DNA from: Haplomitrium mnioides
Lineage: Eukaryota > Marchantiophyta > Haplomitriopsida > Calobryales
Assembly: GCA_049999725.1 (NCBI GenBank)
Contig: JBNGIS010017037.1
Coordinates: 1-30,616, forward strand
Direction of reading: 5' to 3'
DNA: 30,616 nucleotides
Below the pieces are notes generated by a model. The model was not told the DNA's origin. It did no database searches and was given only the letters and a program-made list of their open reading frames with translations. The position numbers were made by a program, and so were the translations under genes. Shown one piece after another: positions 20,674 to 30,616 of this stretch; the stretch's first letter is position 1, and each line of letters starts with the position of its first letter.

Positions 20674-21071
20674 GTAAGTGTCTTTTCTCTTTTCTATTTT
20701 GATTTGTAATTTTAGTTCAATTTGCCTCTAAAGGTTCGAGAGTTCATGTTTGCCTTGACTGTTTGAAGTCCATGCGCGCTTGGACTCTCGAGTCCTTGCA
20801 TGCTTGGACTCGAGAGTCTATACTTGCATGGGTTCTCGAGAGCAGTGACTCGTGAGTCCCTACCCACATAGACTCGAGAGACCATGCGCGCATGGACTCT
20901 AGAGCTCCTACTCGCTTAGACTCCCTAGTCCGTTTGCACATAAACTCTCGATTCTATGCGAGCATGGACTTGAGAGTCTACGCGTGCTTAGAAATTTTTT
21001 TCTCTCCTTATCTTGTACTCAAAGTTTCTCTTATTGTTTTAGTCTAATTTGGTTATATGTTTTTTTACAAG
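20674..21071 (+). other. Intron 2 of ParB-methylase gene, with dense palindrome array
   Basis: Donor TTG|GTAAGT and acceptor TTTTTTACAAG, phase 0. Positions 20755-20995 are a compact array of units of about 23-36 bp built from CTCGAGAGTC plus a palindrome, for example CCATGCGCGCATGG at 20882-20895. An alternative acceptor a few bases away would open a second frame (FEWWLAKKLMAIAKK), so the exact 3' site is uncertain. Confidence 0.65.
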
Positions 21072-21625
21072 TGACAAAGTTTTCGAATGGTGGCTGGCCA
21101 AAAAATTGATGGCTATTGCTAAAAAGCAAAAGAAATTAGGGGTCAAAGAAGCCCCCACTGATGTAGATCAATCCCCTACTCTTGTCTCCTGCCCCCAGCT
21201 TTTTTGCTTCACTACTAGAAAGCAAGAGAGTGGAAGGCGAGACAATTAAATGAAGCTTCTACCCTTCCAATAAAATCAGGTTCTGATGAGCAAGACGAAG
21301 ACTTACTATCTTTTCTTGATGGACTCAACGTAGCACATTATCAAGTCCACGAGGAGTCTAATGCTTGACAGTTGAAGAGTTTAGTGAAACCAAGATGTTT
21401 CACTTTAACTATTGCTGATATTTCTTATAGTTACAACATTGAAGAATGTAAGCATGATGATTTGGAGCCATTTACAAAGAACAATATTTTTGATATGGTT
21501 TCCTTTTTTGCGGCTGTTACTACTTTGGAGTTTTGGTCTTTTGTAGTTATCCACTCCTCGCAATAGTTTGGCATTGTTGAGGACGCTTTGTTGGAGGTTT
21601 GCTTTGCCATCGGCCACGACGTCTA

Positions 21626-21721
21626 GTAAGTTGTTTTTGATTTTTCTATCTGCTAGTTTACGTATTTTGTTTTTCCTTTACTTTTTTTCCTTTGTCTCAT
21701 GTGTTTGTTTTGTTACTACAG
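21626..21721 (+). other. Intron 3 of ParB-methylase gene
   Basis: 96 bp, GTAAGT to TACTACAG, phase 2. Joining 21625 to 21722 keeps frame 3 from motif IV through to motif I. The split codon now reads TAA. Confidence 0.65.
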
Positions 21722-22363
21722 AACAAAAGTAATATTCATCATTCACGTGGTTTGCGAATTGCTCGCCCTCACAAGTACTAGCTAGATTGTGGGCTACTAG
21801 ACAAAAGAGAGCAAGAGGAGCATGAAGCTCTTCAACCTGCAAGCTAATGATGCCACTGGTTGTCCTCACCAAATTATGCAAAGTGTATTTAGTTTTTTGG
21901 TAGTATATGCAAAGCTTAAACATCCTGAAGATTATGCTTCTATAAATGTTTACCAGAAGCCTCAGGCTTTGTATAATTTTTTCATTCAAAATTTATCAAC
22001 AGAGCAAGATTGGATTTTGGATCTTTGCTCTGGGCCTGGCACATGCCTTGTCTATGCTTTGAAGTTGATGCAAAATTGCATCGCAATAGAATATGATAAA
22101 CTACAATCTATTTATATTCCTCAAAGAGTTTTGACAATGGCTTCTTTGCCATCTGATGTTACCGAGTCGCAGATTGTATATGTGTACCACAAGGAGCATG
22201 TTCCTCTTGGTATTGCAAGTGCATCTAGTCATTCTATAGCAATTTTTGGGACTGGAAAGTCTTGACATGACTATTTAGCGGCTGTAGATGTGAAAGCTTC
22301 TCAAGCGATAGAAATAGATGAGACTATTCCCTTGAAGAGGATTGGGCTGCAACATCAGACTGA

Positions 22364-23310
22364 TTTTATTTTTGTATATAATAAAGTATTTTTCTCACAA
22401 AATATTATTTGATTTCTCTTCTTTCTTGTAACATTCCAAATCCAATTTAAGTGTTTTCTTCAGAATACAATTTCCTTTGCAAAATTATTTTTAAACAAAA
22501 CATATTTGTTTTCATTAAAAATAGCTAAAAGGTCTATGCTTCCATAGATTCTGAAGGTCCCTGCGTCCATTTACTCGGCACTCCGTGCTCACGTGTGCTT
22601 CTGTTGTCCATGCGCGCATTGGCTTTAGCTGTTCAAGCTCGCGTGGGCTTTTGTTTTCCATACGCGCATAATCTTTTGTTGTTCAAGCTCGCGTGGTCTT
22701 AAGTTCTCAAAGCACGCCTTGGTTTTAGCAAATTTTTCACAATTATTTTGCTTCGACAAACCTCTTGTGCCTACACATTTGGGTTCCAGTTCAAAGTTCT
22801 TGCATGTGACAACCTCAACATTCCAAGTGTTTCTGAGCTTTACCAATCCAAGTGTAAAGTTGCTTTGACAGTCTCTACATGCATGAGCTTTAAGACTATG
22901 CTTCAAAGTTCCAACACGTTTAAGCGTATTTTTTAATTGAATACGTTTTTGATAAAATTTGAACGTTTTTATCAATTTGTGAAATGAATGATATCTTGGT
23001 TAGTTTTGAAAATATTTAACAACAAATGACGTATTTATTTTGTATATTTTTTGTTTGGTGATGCTCATGTTTCTTAAAGAAGAAATTATGAAAGCAATTT
23101 TGATGATATTCGCATAAGAAGATTTGTTTTGAGTACATTGTGAACTTGAAATAAGCAATTTTGATATATACAATTATATTTTCTTTTTGCAAATGAGCAT
23201 ACTAGCATCAAATTGATAATTTTGGATGTTAAAGTTTCAAATTTGGTTTTTGAGAATGAAAATGAAACATGAATGTAGTAGCAGTTCTTGGTTCAAAGTA
23301 GCAGCTGTTT
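22364..23310 (+). repeat. 3' tail of methylase element copy 2: palindrome array and right end
   Basis: AATAAA is at 22380-22385. The array at about 22530-22710 has CTATGCTTCCATAG, CCATGCGCGCATTGG (near 22609) and CCATACGCGCATAA (near 22659), separated by GTTCAAGCTCGCGTGG words. AT-rich DNA follows. The right end carries GTAGCAG at 23278-23284 and 23298-23304 and matches the other copies until about 23310. Confidence 0.6.
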
Positions 23311-26300
23311 ATTTTGGTTGAAGTTGAAGCTTCTTCGAGAATTCCCTATCGAGCACATTTTATTGATCTTCAATGTTTTCTTCTATATTCAACATCAAGC
23401 ATTCTCAGCTTGCAGGTTCGCAGAGCACTTTTGAGCACACTTTTGAGAGCTCATTATCGACCAGATTTTGAGCTTTTGAGCTTCTTCGAGTTATCGTTAC
23501 TTTCTGCTTCGAGCACTACTTGCTAGCATTCATTTTTTGCTTGGGCATTCTTCGTCATTGTCATTGACCTTATGGCTTTCTTTTTTGTAGAATGCAGACA
23601 TTTTTTTTGTCTTTATTAAGCTTCTGCTTTCGAGCAACAGAACGTTTCAATTCCTATGTGAGATTCTTCCTCGGTTTGTGCTTGCCTTCTTCCCATGCAA
23701 GTTTTTCAAGTGCGTTTGAGTAGCTGTCGTATGAACATTAATCAAGCTTACATTTTATATAGCTTTCTCCCCTATTTCATTCTTCTTCAATTTGCTGACC
23801 TTCATCAATTTCTTCCTTTCTTTTTTGCAAGATGTATGCATGGTTTGAGAGCAGTTTTGTAGATTCAATCCTATTCCCTAAATTTCTTATCATGCAGATT
23901 TAGGCATCTTTGAATCACCTTTGTGTGAGCATTCTTGGAGTTGAAGAAGTTGGAGGAGCTTCATTCAGCTTCTGTTTTTTTGCTTCAAACTACTTCAGCA
24001 TTTTCTTTTGTATTTAGTAACAGGTATCTATCGACTTCATTCAGCTTTGAGCATATCAATGGGGTTTCTTTTTTGCAGAGTGCACACAATTTTTGTCTTT
24101 AGTTTCTGCCTTCAAGCAACATAGCATTTCAATTCCTTTGTGAGCTTTTTCCTCACTTTGTGTGAGGGTTCTTTAAGCTTTAGAGCTTTATAGTCTTCTC
24201 TTTGACCTTCTTCATCCATTCTCATATGTGTCATGCAATTCTCCTTCGTATTAAAGTTGGTTTCTTCTTGCTTCTTCATCCATTTCTCCTTCCTACACAC
24301 ATTCGTAGAGCTCTTTGGAATTGACGTTTTGTTTCTGCTGCTGTCTTCCATATTTTATTCTCTAGGGAGTTCTTCACACTCCATCATCAAGCTTTTGCCA
24401 TTATTTTTTGCATGACACATGCATTCTTCAACTTCATTAACCCTCTACATTGGTTCCTCCTTCCCACCTTGCAAAGAAGACAAAGATCAACCCCTTAGTA
24501 CATGCAACAAAGAGTGCAGATAAAGTTGTGATTGTTGTGGGGTTGAAACATGATCAATTTTGGTAGTATGTTGTAATTATGGTGGGGTTGAATCAGGATC
24601 AAGTTTGAGAAGCGTTTGAGAGGACCAACTTGCTGTTATATGAGAAGCAAATAGGGAACAGAGGTGACCATCTTTTCTTTTTGCTCTTACCAGCTAAAGT
24701 CAATTTTCAATGTTTTCATTTTGGCCAGCCTTAGAGTTGGATCGTAGGCTAGGAAGTGAGGTAGCTTGCACACGGATCCAGCCCCCGAATTTGGGTGATT
24801 GCATTGAGAGGCATGGAGGTGTCTCATGCACAGCAGGAAAAAAAGTGGAAAATGGCAAGGGCTAAGTGAGTGAGGGAATTTGGGGAGAAAATTCCAATTT
24901 TTTTGAAGAGCTGGGCACTAGGTTTATGGGGCATACCCTTCTAGATATTTTTGGAGTCTTAAGAATACATGCAACTACTTGGGGAAACCCTTCAGATCTT
25001 TCAAGGGTTTTAAGTTCTTACAACTTTCAGTTCCTTATTCCTATACAGATTCACAATCTCTTTTTATAATCGAGGTGAGTTTTTTGAGTTTTTTTTTTCT
25101 TCTATTTTCTTTCAAGCATTCAACACTTTTGTTCGATGTTTTCTTTTGAATGCAGGTCGTAGTAGCTGCCACCACCATTTGCATTTTGAAATCATGGAGC
25201 ATTGGAGGAGTAGGGCGATTGCAGGCTTGAGCTTTTATTCCACAAGCCTATGCTTCTATTTTCTACTTTTTTGTTCAGCTACTTCTTACAGCTTTTAGTT
25301 CCTTATTCTCAAAGAGATTTGCAAGCTCTTTTTATAATCAAGGTGAGTTTTTCTGGTTCTGTTTTCTTTGAAGCGTTCAACACTTGTGTTCCATGCATAT
25401 TACGAAGGTTGAGCAGTCTAGGTTTTGAATTAAAGTCCAATAAATTAGAGGTGGTTGCAAGATGAAGAGAAAGAGATAACACTGCTATGTTTCCGTTTTG
25501 AAAATACCAACGCTCTGTAAGTTGCCTTGATTTTTGTCTCAAACTAGGACATGGATTGCTAGGGGCAATTTCTTTGGCAAGCTACCAAAGTGAGTGAGGA
25601 TGTAAGAGGTGGTTGTGGAGATGTGCAAGTAGTGATCGAAGTGTGGAATGGAAGTGGCGTTGGTGATTTCACAACCAATCATGGAAATAGAGGTACATGC
25701 ATCCTCTTACTCTGCTCCAATCTCTTCCTCATGTTCTCACTCACCATAGTTATTTTCCAGCGCTCATTATTTCAACCACCAGCTATCAGCTGCATTCAAC
25801 AAATGATGTATAGCCAAATAGCTTGTTGCTATATATGGCTTCCATAGGTTCCAGAGTTTGGGCACGACTGCAATTACCCTCAATCAAGCTCTTCATCTAG
25901 TTTTTGCATCGAGAGTCTTGTTTTTTTAAGTCTTGGTTTGCCCTCCTCTTTCTGTAGCAGACAACTTTTTTATGGGCACCAAGTCGATCCCACTATCCTA
26001 CATGACTCCTCAATATCGTGAGTCCTTGGGACACAGAAATGCAATTTCACTTGCACCAGCTTGACTCCCCAACAACTTGGGACATGGAAGGTGTAAATTC
26101 TTTAGCTGAGTAGGTGGAGTCCTTGGGTACAGAAATACAATTTTCCTTGCATAAGTTTCATTGCATGGAAGCTTGAGGAATAAAGTAATGGCAGTGAGGT
26201 TCTAGGTCCTCTGGTTGTGATCGAATTTATGGTTGGTAAGGGGGAATTCTTGTGATCCCATCCCATGTGGATCAAACTGATGAGGGATATTTTTGGTGGA

Positions 26301-26833
26301 GGTGATGGAAAACATCTCATGCCAAACTCCCATACATGCATACCTTGAAGGCCAAGCAGTGTGTCTAGGATCTCAAATCAGAGTCCCAAAAATTAGATAC
26401 TATTTTTGAATTGTGTAAGACAAAGAGAAGGTAGGCAGAGGAAAAGGTATAAGCAACCTCTGAAATTGATATGTGTTGCAAGTGTCTATTCAAAAAAGGC
26501 CACACAACCCAACTTGGATTGGTTCCAACCTCACTCTTCAAATTATCCCTCTTGGGCTTTCTCTCAATGTACTGGGCAAACAAATGTGACAATTTCAAGA
26601 TTGTATAGTAATTAAACCTCTAAGAGCAAATGTGCATTAAAAGCAAGAGATATCTTGAAGACACGATTTGATAGAACTCAAAAAAATACAAGAAATTTGG
26701 AAGATACAAATAGAACTTCATAAACTCAAATACAAAGGAGAAGCAAATAAGAGGCTTGAAGATTATAAGTAAAAGATAAGCAAAAAAGGTTAAAGATGAA
26801 AAACGAAATACCAATTCCATACAAGTGAAGAGC
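23311..26833. other. T-rich DNA with short direct repeats, no gene recognised
   Basis: No frame resembles a known protein. Three pairs of diverged direct repeats are visible. About 23575-23690 pairs with 24060-24170 (shared TTTCAATTCCT, CTTCTGC, TTTTTGTCTTTA). About 25025-25135 pairs with 25295-25400 (shared CTCTTTTTATAATC and AGGTGAGTTTTT). About 26019-26063 pairs with 26108-26153 (shared GAGTCCTTGGG and ACAGAAAT). These suggest another decayed repeat family with internal repeats. The region follows directly after the methylase element's right end. Confidence 0.45.

Positions 26834-26914
<81 letters not shown>
26834..26914. repeat. (TAA)27 microsatellite
   Basis: Uninterrupted ATA/TAA trinucleotide repeat of about 81 bp, followed by AACAATAACAATAATTATT imperfect units. 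Trinucleotide frames on both strands here are artefacts. Confidence 0.97.
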
Positions 26915-26918
<4 letters not shown>

Positions 26919-26949
26919 TAACAATAATTATTATTATTGATCATTCAAA

Positions 26950-27385
26950 GGAAATAATTGAATGGTACCAAGGGAAATTATACCTTTATACTCTTACTCT
27001 AAATGGGATTGAAGTGAATATGTAAAAAACTCAAAGACCGACTTCCAAATAAGTAATACTTCAAAATAACTCTAATAGAGCTACACAACTCAAGGTCAAT
27101 AAGCAAACCAAAGCCAATAGTGCTAGCCAAAGCCAAGCAACCAAAGAGCCAAATTGAATTGAGAGAAACTCTAGAATAAGAAGTGGGGATAAGAAGCTCT
27201 TCCATTTATGCACGAGAAGAGGGTGTCAACCCTCTTTCTTCACTTACAAGTCACTTCTAGTTTCAACTTCTACTCTCTACTAAAAGTGATTTCGAAGGCA
27301 AGTAATCTTATCTCAACCCTAAAAGTGACTCTCTACCACTTTTTTCAATCCTCTCTATTTTCTATTATTACATAATCTTCGCCTT
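26950..27385 (-). mobile_element. Possible LTR or 3' flank of the chromovirus remnant
   Basis: On the minus strand this follows the chromodomain stop. It has a purine-rich AGAAAATAGAGAGGA stretch (about 27364-27350) where a polypurine tract would lie, and a GCATAAATGGAAG promoter-like word near 27200. No second LTR copy is available for comparison and no TG...CA boundary was fixed, so this is only a positional inference. Confidence 0.3.
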
Positions 27386-29160
27386 CTAATCAATGATGTC
27401 CTCGTCATTGCTATAACTTTCAAATATTTGAATAGCCTCTTGAGCGTTCTCAAGATTTGAAGAAGGTTCCCAAGTAGCATCATGAAGTGGATAGCCTTTA
27501 CACAAAACCTTGTATTGAACTTGTGGTTGTCGCCCTCGGTTGATAACTCTTTTTGCCAAAATATAGTCCACTTCAAGTTCTTCATGATCATCAAGAACAA
27601 CAGCCAGAGGAGGAAGTTGAACATGATTTGAAAAAGAAGATGGACTAGGAACAAAAGGCTTAATTTTAGAAAAATAGAACACAAGATGAATCATCACATG
27701 AAGAGGAAGATCAAGTTTATAAACAACAAGAGAAATAACATGAGAAATAGAGAAAGGACCAATCCAAACATGAGATAACTTATGAAATTAGGTATCTAAA
27801 GACAATGAGAGATCATGAGTAGATAGAATAACTTGGTCACCTAAAACATAAGAGGCATCACAACGACGGCCATCAGCATATTTTTTTGCCGATTTTGAGA
27901 AACAATAAGATGGTTGTGACCATCTTGCAAAGAAGAAGATAAAAAAGACAAAGAGGTAGAAATACTTGGAACTTTTAAAGAAGAAGAAGAAAGCAAACCA
28001 TCGAGAACAAGAGGATGTTGACTCGAATTAAGAAAGAAAGGAGAAAACTTAATACTTGCTTGTTTAGAGTTGTTGTAGACAAACTCCACAGCCGGTAAGA
28101 AACTATCCCAATTGGTGTAATAAACATTGATAAACGCATGAAGCATATTCTCCACAGTGCAATTAGCACGCTCAATTTGCTCATTTGTTTGCGAATGATA
28201 AGTAATAGATATAGAAAATTTGGTTCTTAGAAGTTTGAACAACTCTTGCCAAAACTTTTTAATGAAGCGCGGATCCCTATCAGATATTAACACCTTGGGT
28301 ATTCCATGATGGCGGAAAAAGATGTCAAAGTAAATTTTTGCCAATTGTGGAGCATCTACTGTATCCACCATTGGTGCTAAATGAATATGCTTGTTGAGCT
28401 TGTCCACAAACACCACAATAGCAGTAAACCCACAAGGCGTAGTTGGAAGTGAAGTGACAAGATCCAAACTTACATATTTACAACGAGCAGCAGGAATTGG
28501 TAATGGTTGAAGAAGTCCTGCTAGTTTTTGATTTAAAGCCTTGTTTCATTGACAACTTTCACACAAATGAACAAAACCACAAACATCTTGAGCCAAGTTA
28601 AGGCACCACCAAGTGCATTGAAGAAACTATAAAGTTTAATCTACTCCAAAATGCTCATAGATAGGAATGTCATGCGCTTCTTGTAAACAAGCCATTCAAA
28701 GCATAGTATCATCTTGTGGAACATATATTTGATGGCCTTGATAGAGAATACCATCTGGAATGGAAAAAGAATAATACTCACTATCATTGATAGCCAATTG
28801 TGCTCAAACAAGACTAAAGAAAACATCTTCCTGTAGTTTTTGATGATAACTCCCACTAGTTGCCTCATCCAAATGTAAGATGATAATGTTGCTTACCTCA
28901 ATTGTATTTACTCGATGATCCGACCTTCGTGACAGTGCATCAAGAATGGTGTAGAACCTTCCAGGCTTGTACTCTAGCTTGATATCAAAGAGTTGTGATT
29001 TGTGCGCATAAGCACAGGTCTTCTCAAAAGATAGTGCCTCTACACTTTGATAGCATAAACCATTGCCAATTGCTCTCGATCCCTTGCAGAATAGCTTCTT
29101 TCCACCGTATTAAACATGAAGGCAATTGGATGAAGTCCATCCTCAAACTCTTGCTGCAAA
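27386..29160 (-). pseudogene. Ty3/gypsy chromovirus pol remnant: RNase H, integrase, chromodomain
   Basis: Read on the minus strand. The RNase H end of reverse transcriptase is at about 29160-28900 (GLHPIAFMFNT, YSARDREQLAMVYAIK, LEYKPG, DALSRR), with an internal deletion and frame change after RTNHNSL. The integrase H2C2 zinc module is at about 28710-28540 (QEAHDIPIYEHFG, CESCQ). The DDE core is at about 28470-27960 (LDLVTSLP, SDRDPRF, QIERAN). A GPF-type module (WIGPFSISHVISLVVYKLDLP, about 27760-27690) and a chromodomain (EVDYILAKRV, QYKVLCKGYPLHDATWEP, about 27574-27430) follow. This domain order defines chromoviruses. Stops replace Trp, Arg and Lys codons and several frames are shifted, so it is non-functional. 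Its N-terminal side ends abruptly at the methylase element boundary near 29171. Confidence 0.9.
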
Positions 29161-29170
29161 ATTTCTTTAA

Positions 29171-30025
29171 TAAACAACTGGTACTTTGAACCAGGAACCA
29201 CTACTTAGTTCTTGTTTCACTTGGTAGTCCCAAATATTATTTTTTGTGATTTGGTGTTGAAAAACATCAATTTTACGTTTATGATATTTTTTTCACAAAG
29301 AAATTTGTTTTTTAGAAATACAAATTGCATATTACTAAAACCTCACACTATTGTGAATACACTAAATTCATCAAAAATTTAAAAAAATATATCATTTTTT
29401 GAAAAAAATTATATGCAAACGTGGATGTCTACTCATGTAGGGACTTTGAATTAGATTATGAGCATCGTAGCTGTTAAATCCTAAGCAAGCAAAGACTCCA
29501 AACTAGAGCCCTAAAGCATATACAAGCATAGACTCCAAATGAGAATCTTAAAGTCTATGCATGCATAGACTCTGAATGAGAACAATAAGGCTAGGCACAC
29601 GTAGACTCTGAACAAGAACCCTAAAGCCTAGGCCCGCTTAGACTTTAAAAACGAACCCTAAAGTCTATGCGTAGATAGACATTGAACGAGAACCCTAAAA
29701 CTTATGCATGCATGGACTCTAAACAAGAACTTGAAAGCTTATGCGCGCATAGACTCCGAACAAGAACTATAAAGCTTATATACGCATAGACTCTTAAAAA
29801 GAACCCTAAAGCATAGGTGGCTAGAGATTGCTAAAGCTCATGTGCGCATGGACTCCAAGTGATTCTTGTACTAGCAATTGACTCCAAACCATTCTTAGGC
29901 GCACCAAGTTGAATCGTGATGAAAAGATTTAAAATGGATTGGGAAGTGCAACAAGTTGAAACTTTAGCAAATAAAACTTTGTAAAAGAAAACTTTATTAA
30001 TAAAACAATTTGTTCAAATAGATGC
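29171..30025 (-). repeat. 3' tail of methylase element copy 3: palindrome array and right end
   Basis: On the minus strand: AATAAA at 29998-29993, then a long array at about 29870-29460 with units of about 37-46 bp. Each unit has a GGGTTCTTGTTC-like lead and a core such as TATGCGCGCATA (near 29740) or CTATGCATGCATAG (near 29549). AT-rich DNA follows, similar to 1060-1290. The right end has the two GTAGCRG-type heptamers at 29204-29198 and 29184-29178. The chromovirus sequence begins immediately beyond. Confidence 0.65.
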
Positions 30026-30616
30026 TCAGGTTCTATCCTCTTCGGGAGGAATTGTCTCATCTAAATCCAATGGCTGAGCATCTGTAGCCGCTAGAGAGTC
30101 TTGTCAAGACTTTCCAGTCCTGGATATAGCAACAAAATCACCAGCAATACCTACGGTACCAGAAGGAACAGGTTCCTTGTGGTATGCATAGACTATTTTT
30201 GACTCTCTCACATTGGATGGCAAAGAAACCATCGTTAAAACTCTCTAAGGAATGTAGATAGACTGATGTTTATCATATTCCACTGCGATGTAGTTTCGCA
30301 TCAACTTTAAAGCACAGACAAGGCTTGTGCTAGACCTAGAGCAAAGATCTAAGATCCAATCCTGCTATGTTGACAAATGGTCAATGAAAGAATTGTAAAG
30401 AGCCTATGGCTTTTGAAAAACATTGACAGGAGCATCATCTTCTGGACGTTTAAGTTTCGCTGAAACCGTAGGACAACTAAAAACACTACGCATTATTTGT
30501 CGAGGTAGACTAGTTGTAGGAGCAGGCTGCAAATTAAAAAACCTCATGCTCATCTTTTCTTCTTTCGTCCAATAGCTCACAATCCAATACTTGTTGGCGT
30601 GTGCAATTCTAGGACC
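30026..30616 (-). pseudogene. C-terminal part of ParB/DNA-methyltransferase-like gene, copy 3
   Basis: Minus strand, cut by the right window edge. The frame ends at TGA (30028-30026) and aligns with copies 1 and 2. It starts with KYWIVSYWTKEEK, which keeps two Trp codons that are TAG in copy 2. FNLQPAP, AKLKRPEDD, QDWILDLCSRSST (motif I, 30349-30326) and IAVEYDKHQSIYIP follow. The tail ends DETIPPEEDRT. Stops occur after FQKP, LST and YIP (all TAG) and after GKS (TGA). Two of the TAGs are at the same codons as in copy 1. The glycine loop is degraded at two positions, so this copy is not expected to bind SAM. Confidence 0.72.

Larger units (their letters stand above)
18523..22363 (+). pseudogene. 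ParB-like / beta-class DNA methyltransferase fusion gene, copy 2
   Basis: Four exons: about 18523-18879, 19201-20673, 21072-21625 and 21722-22363. The three GT-AG introns preserve the frame (phases 0, 0 and 2), which is strong support for the model. The order is: N-terminal part of unknown fold; a basic, NLS-like stretch (KKRKAVEP, about 19400); a Ser/Glu-rich linker; and a ParB-like domain with YEIVGGNHSAAARQLL (about 19957-20004), then LTLIEARIFAIDDN. The amino-MTase domain follows, with motif IV as LTIADISYSYN (DISY 21417-21428) and motif I as DLCSGPGT (22020-22043), preceded by QKPQALYNFF. Motif IV before motif I is the beta-class order. ParB plus N6/N4 methylase fusions are known from phages and bacteria. 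The 491-codon second exon has 15 stops, 10 of them TAG, so the copy is dead. A frame change near 22335 precedes the final TGA. Confidence 0.75.

Noticed and set aside
26726-27025. Poly-Tyr and poly-Ile open frames on the two strands.
   Set aside because: They are translations of the (TAA)n microsatellite.
29460-29870. Regularly spaced palindromic repeats could be mistaken for a CRISPR array.
   Set aside because: Units are degenerate, spacers are similar to one another, there is no leader or cas gene, and the context is a eukaryotic repeat element.

Overview
The window reads as nuclear DNA of a streptophyte, probably a land plant or a close algal relative. It has GT-AG introns, LTR retrotransposons including a Ty3/gypsy chromovirus, AATAAA-type 3' ends, a 100-N assembly gap, and decayed reading frames whose stops are mostly TAG, as expected where CHG sites were methylated. 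The species cannot be named from the sequence. No intact host gene, rRNA, tRNA or CRISPR array was recognised; the window is almost entirely nested, decayed mobile DNA.

The most unusual content is a repeated element. Its right-hand gene is best seen at 18523-22363 (+) and has three introns that keep the frame. It encodes a Lys/Ser-rich region, a ParB-like domain (box EIVGGNHSAAARQL) and a C-terminal beta-class amino-DNA-methyltransferase domain, with motif IV as DISY and motif I as DLCSGPGT. The C-terminal part recurs at 3-434 (+) and 30026-30616 (-). All three copies are followed by an array of short palindromes (consensus close to CTATGCGCGCATAG) and by a shared right-end sequence containing GTAGCRG twice, 20 bp apart (about 1311-1337, 23278-23304, 29178-29204). 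The same palindromes fill two introns of the gene.

Divergent from the methylase gene, across about 400 bp with TATA-like boxes facing both ways, lies a decayed transposase-like gene at 15146-18114 (-). It has IDGMDQ, QLDNTTREN and CETC motifs of a multicopy eukaryotic family that I recall as DUF7869. Its likely C-terminal part is at 4440-5640 (-), so about 9.5 kb of retroelement DNA appears to have split it. The working model is a two-gene mobile element (transposase-like plus ParB-methylase) with palindromic arrays that could be its own binding or methylation sites.

Layout from left to right: methylase copy 1 tail (1-1344); GC-rich tandem repeats (1345-3400); palindrome array and C-terminal transposase-like part (3460-5640); AT-rich DNA with the gap (6187-6589); a 2,585-bp solo LTR with TTTAG target duplication (6590-9174); unresolved retroelement DNA (9175-11629); LTR-gag-LTR remnant (11630-15145); transposase-like N-terminal part (15146-18114); ParB-methylase copy 2 and tail (18523-23310); T-rich DNA with short direct repeats (23311-26833); (TAA)n; chromovirus pol remnant (27386-29160, -); copy 3 tail and coding part (29171-30616, -).
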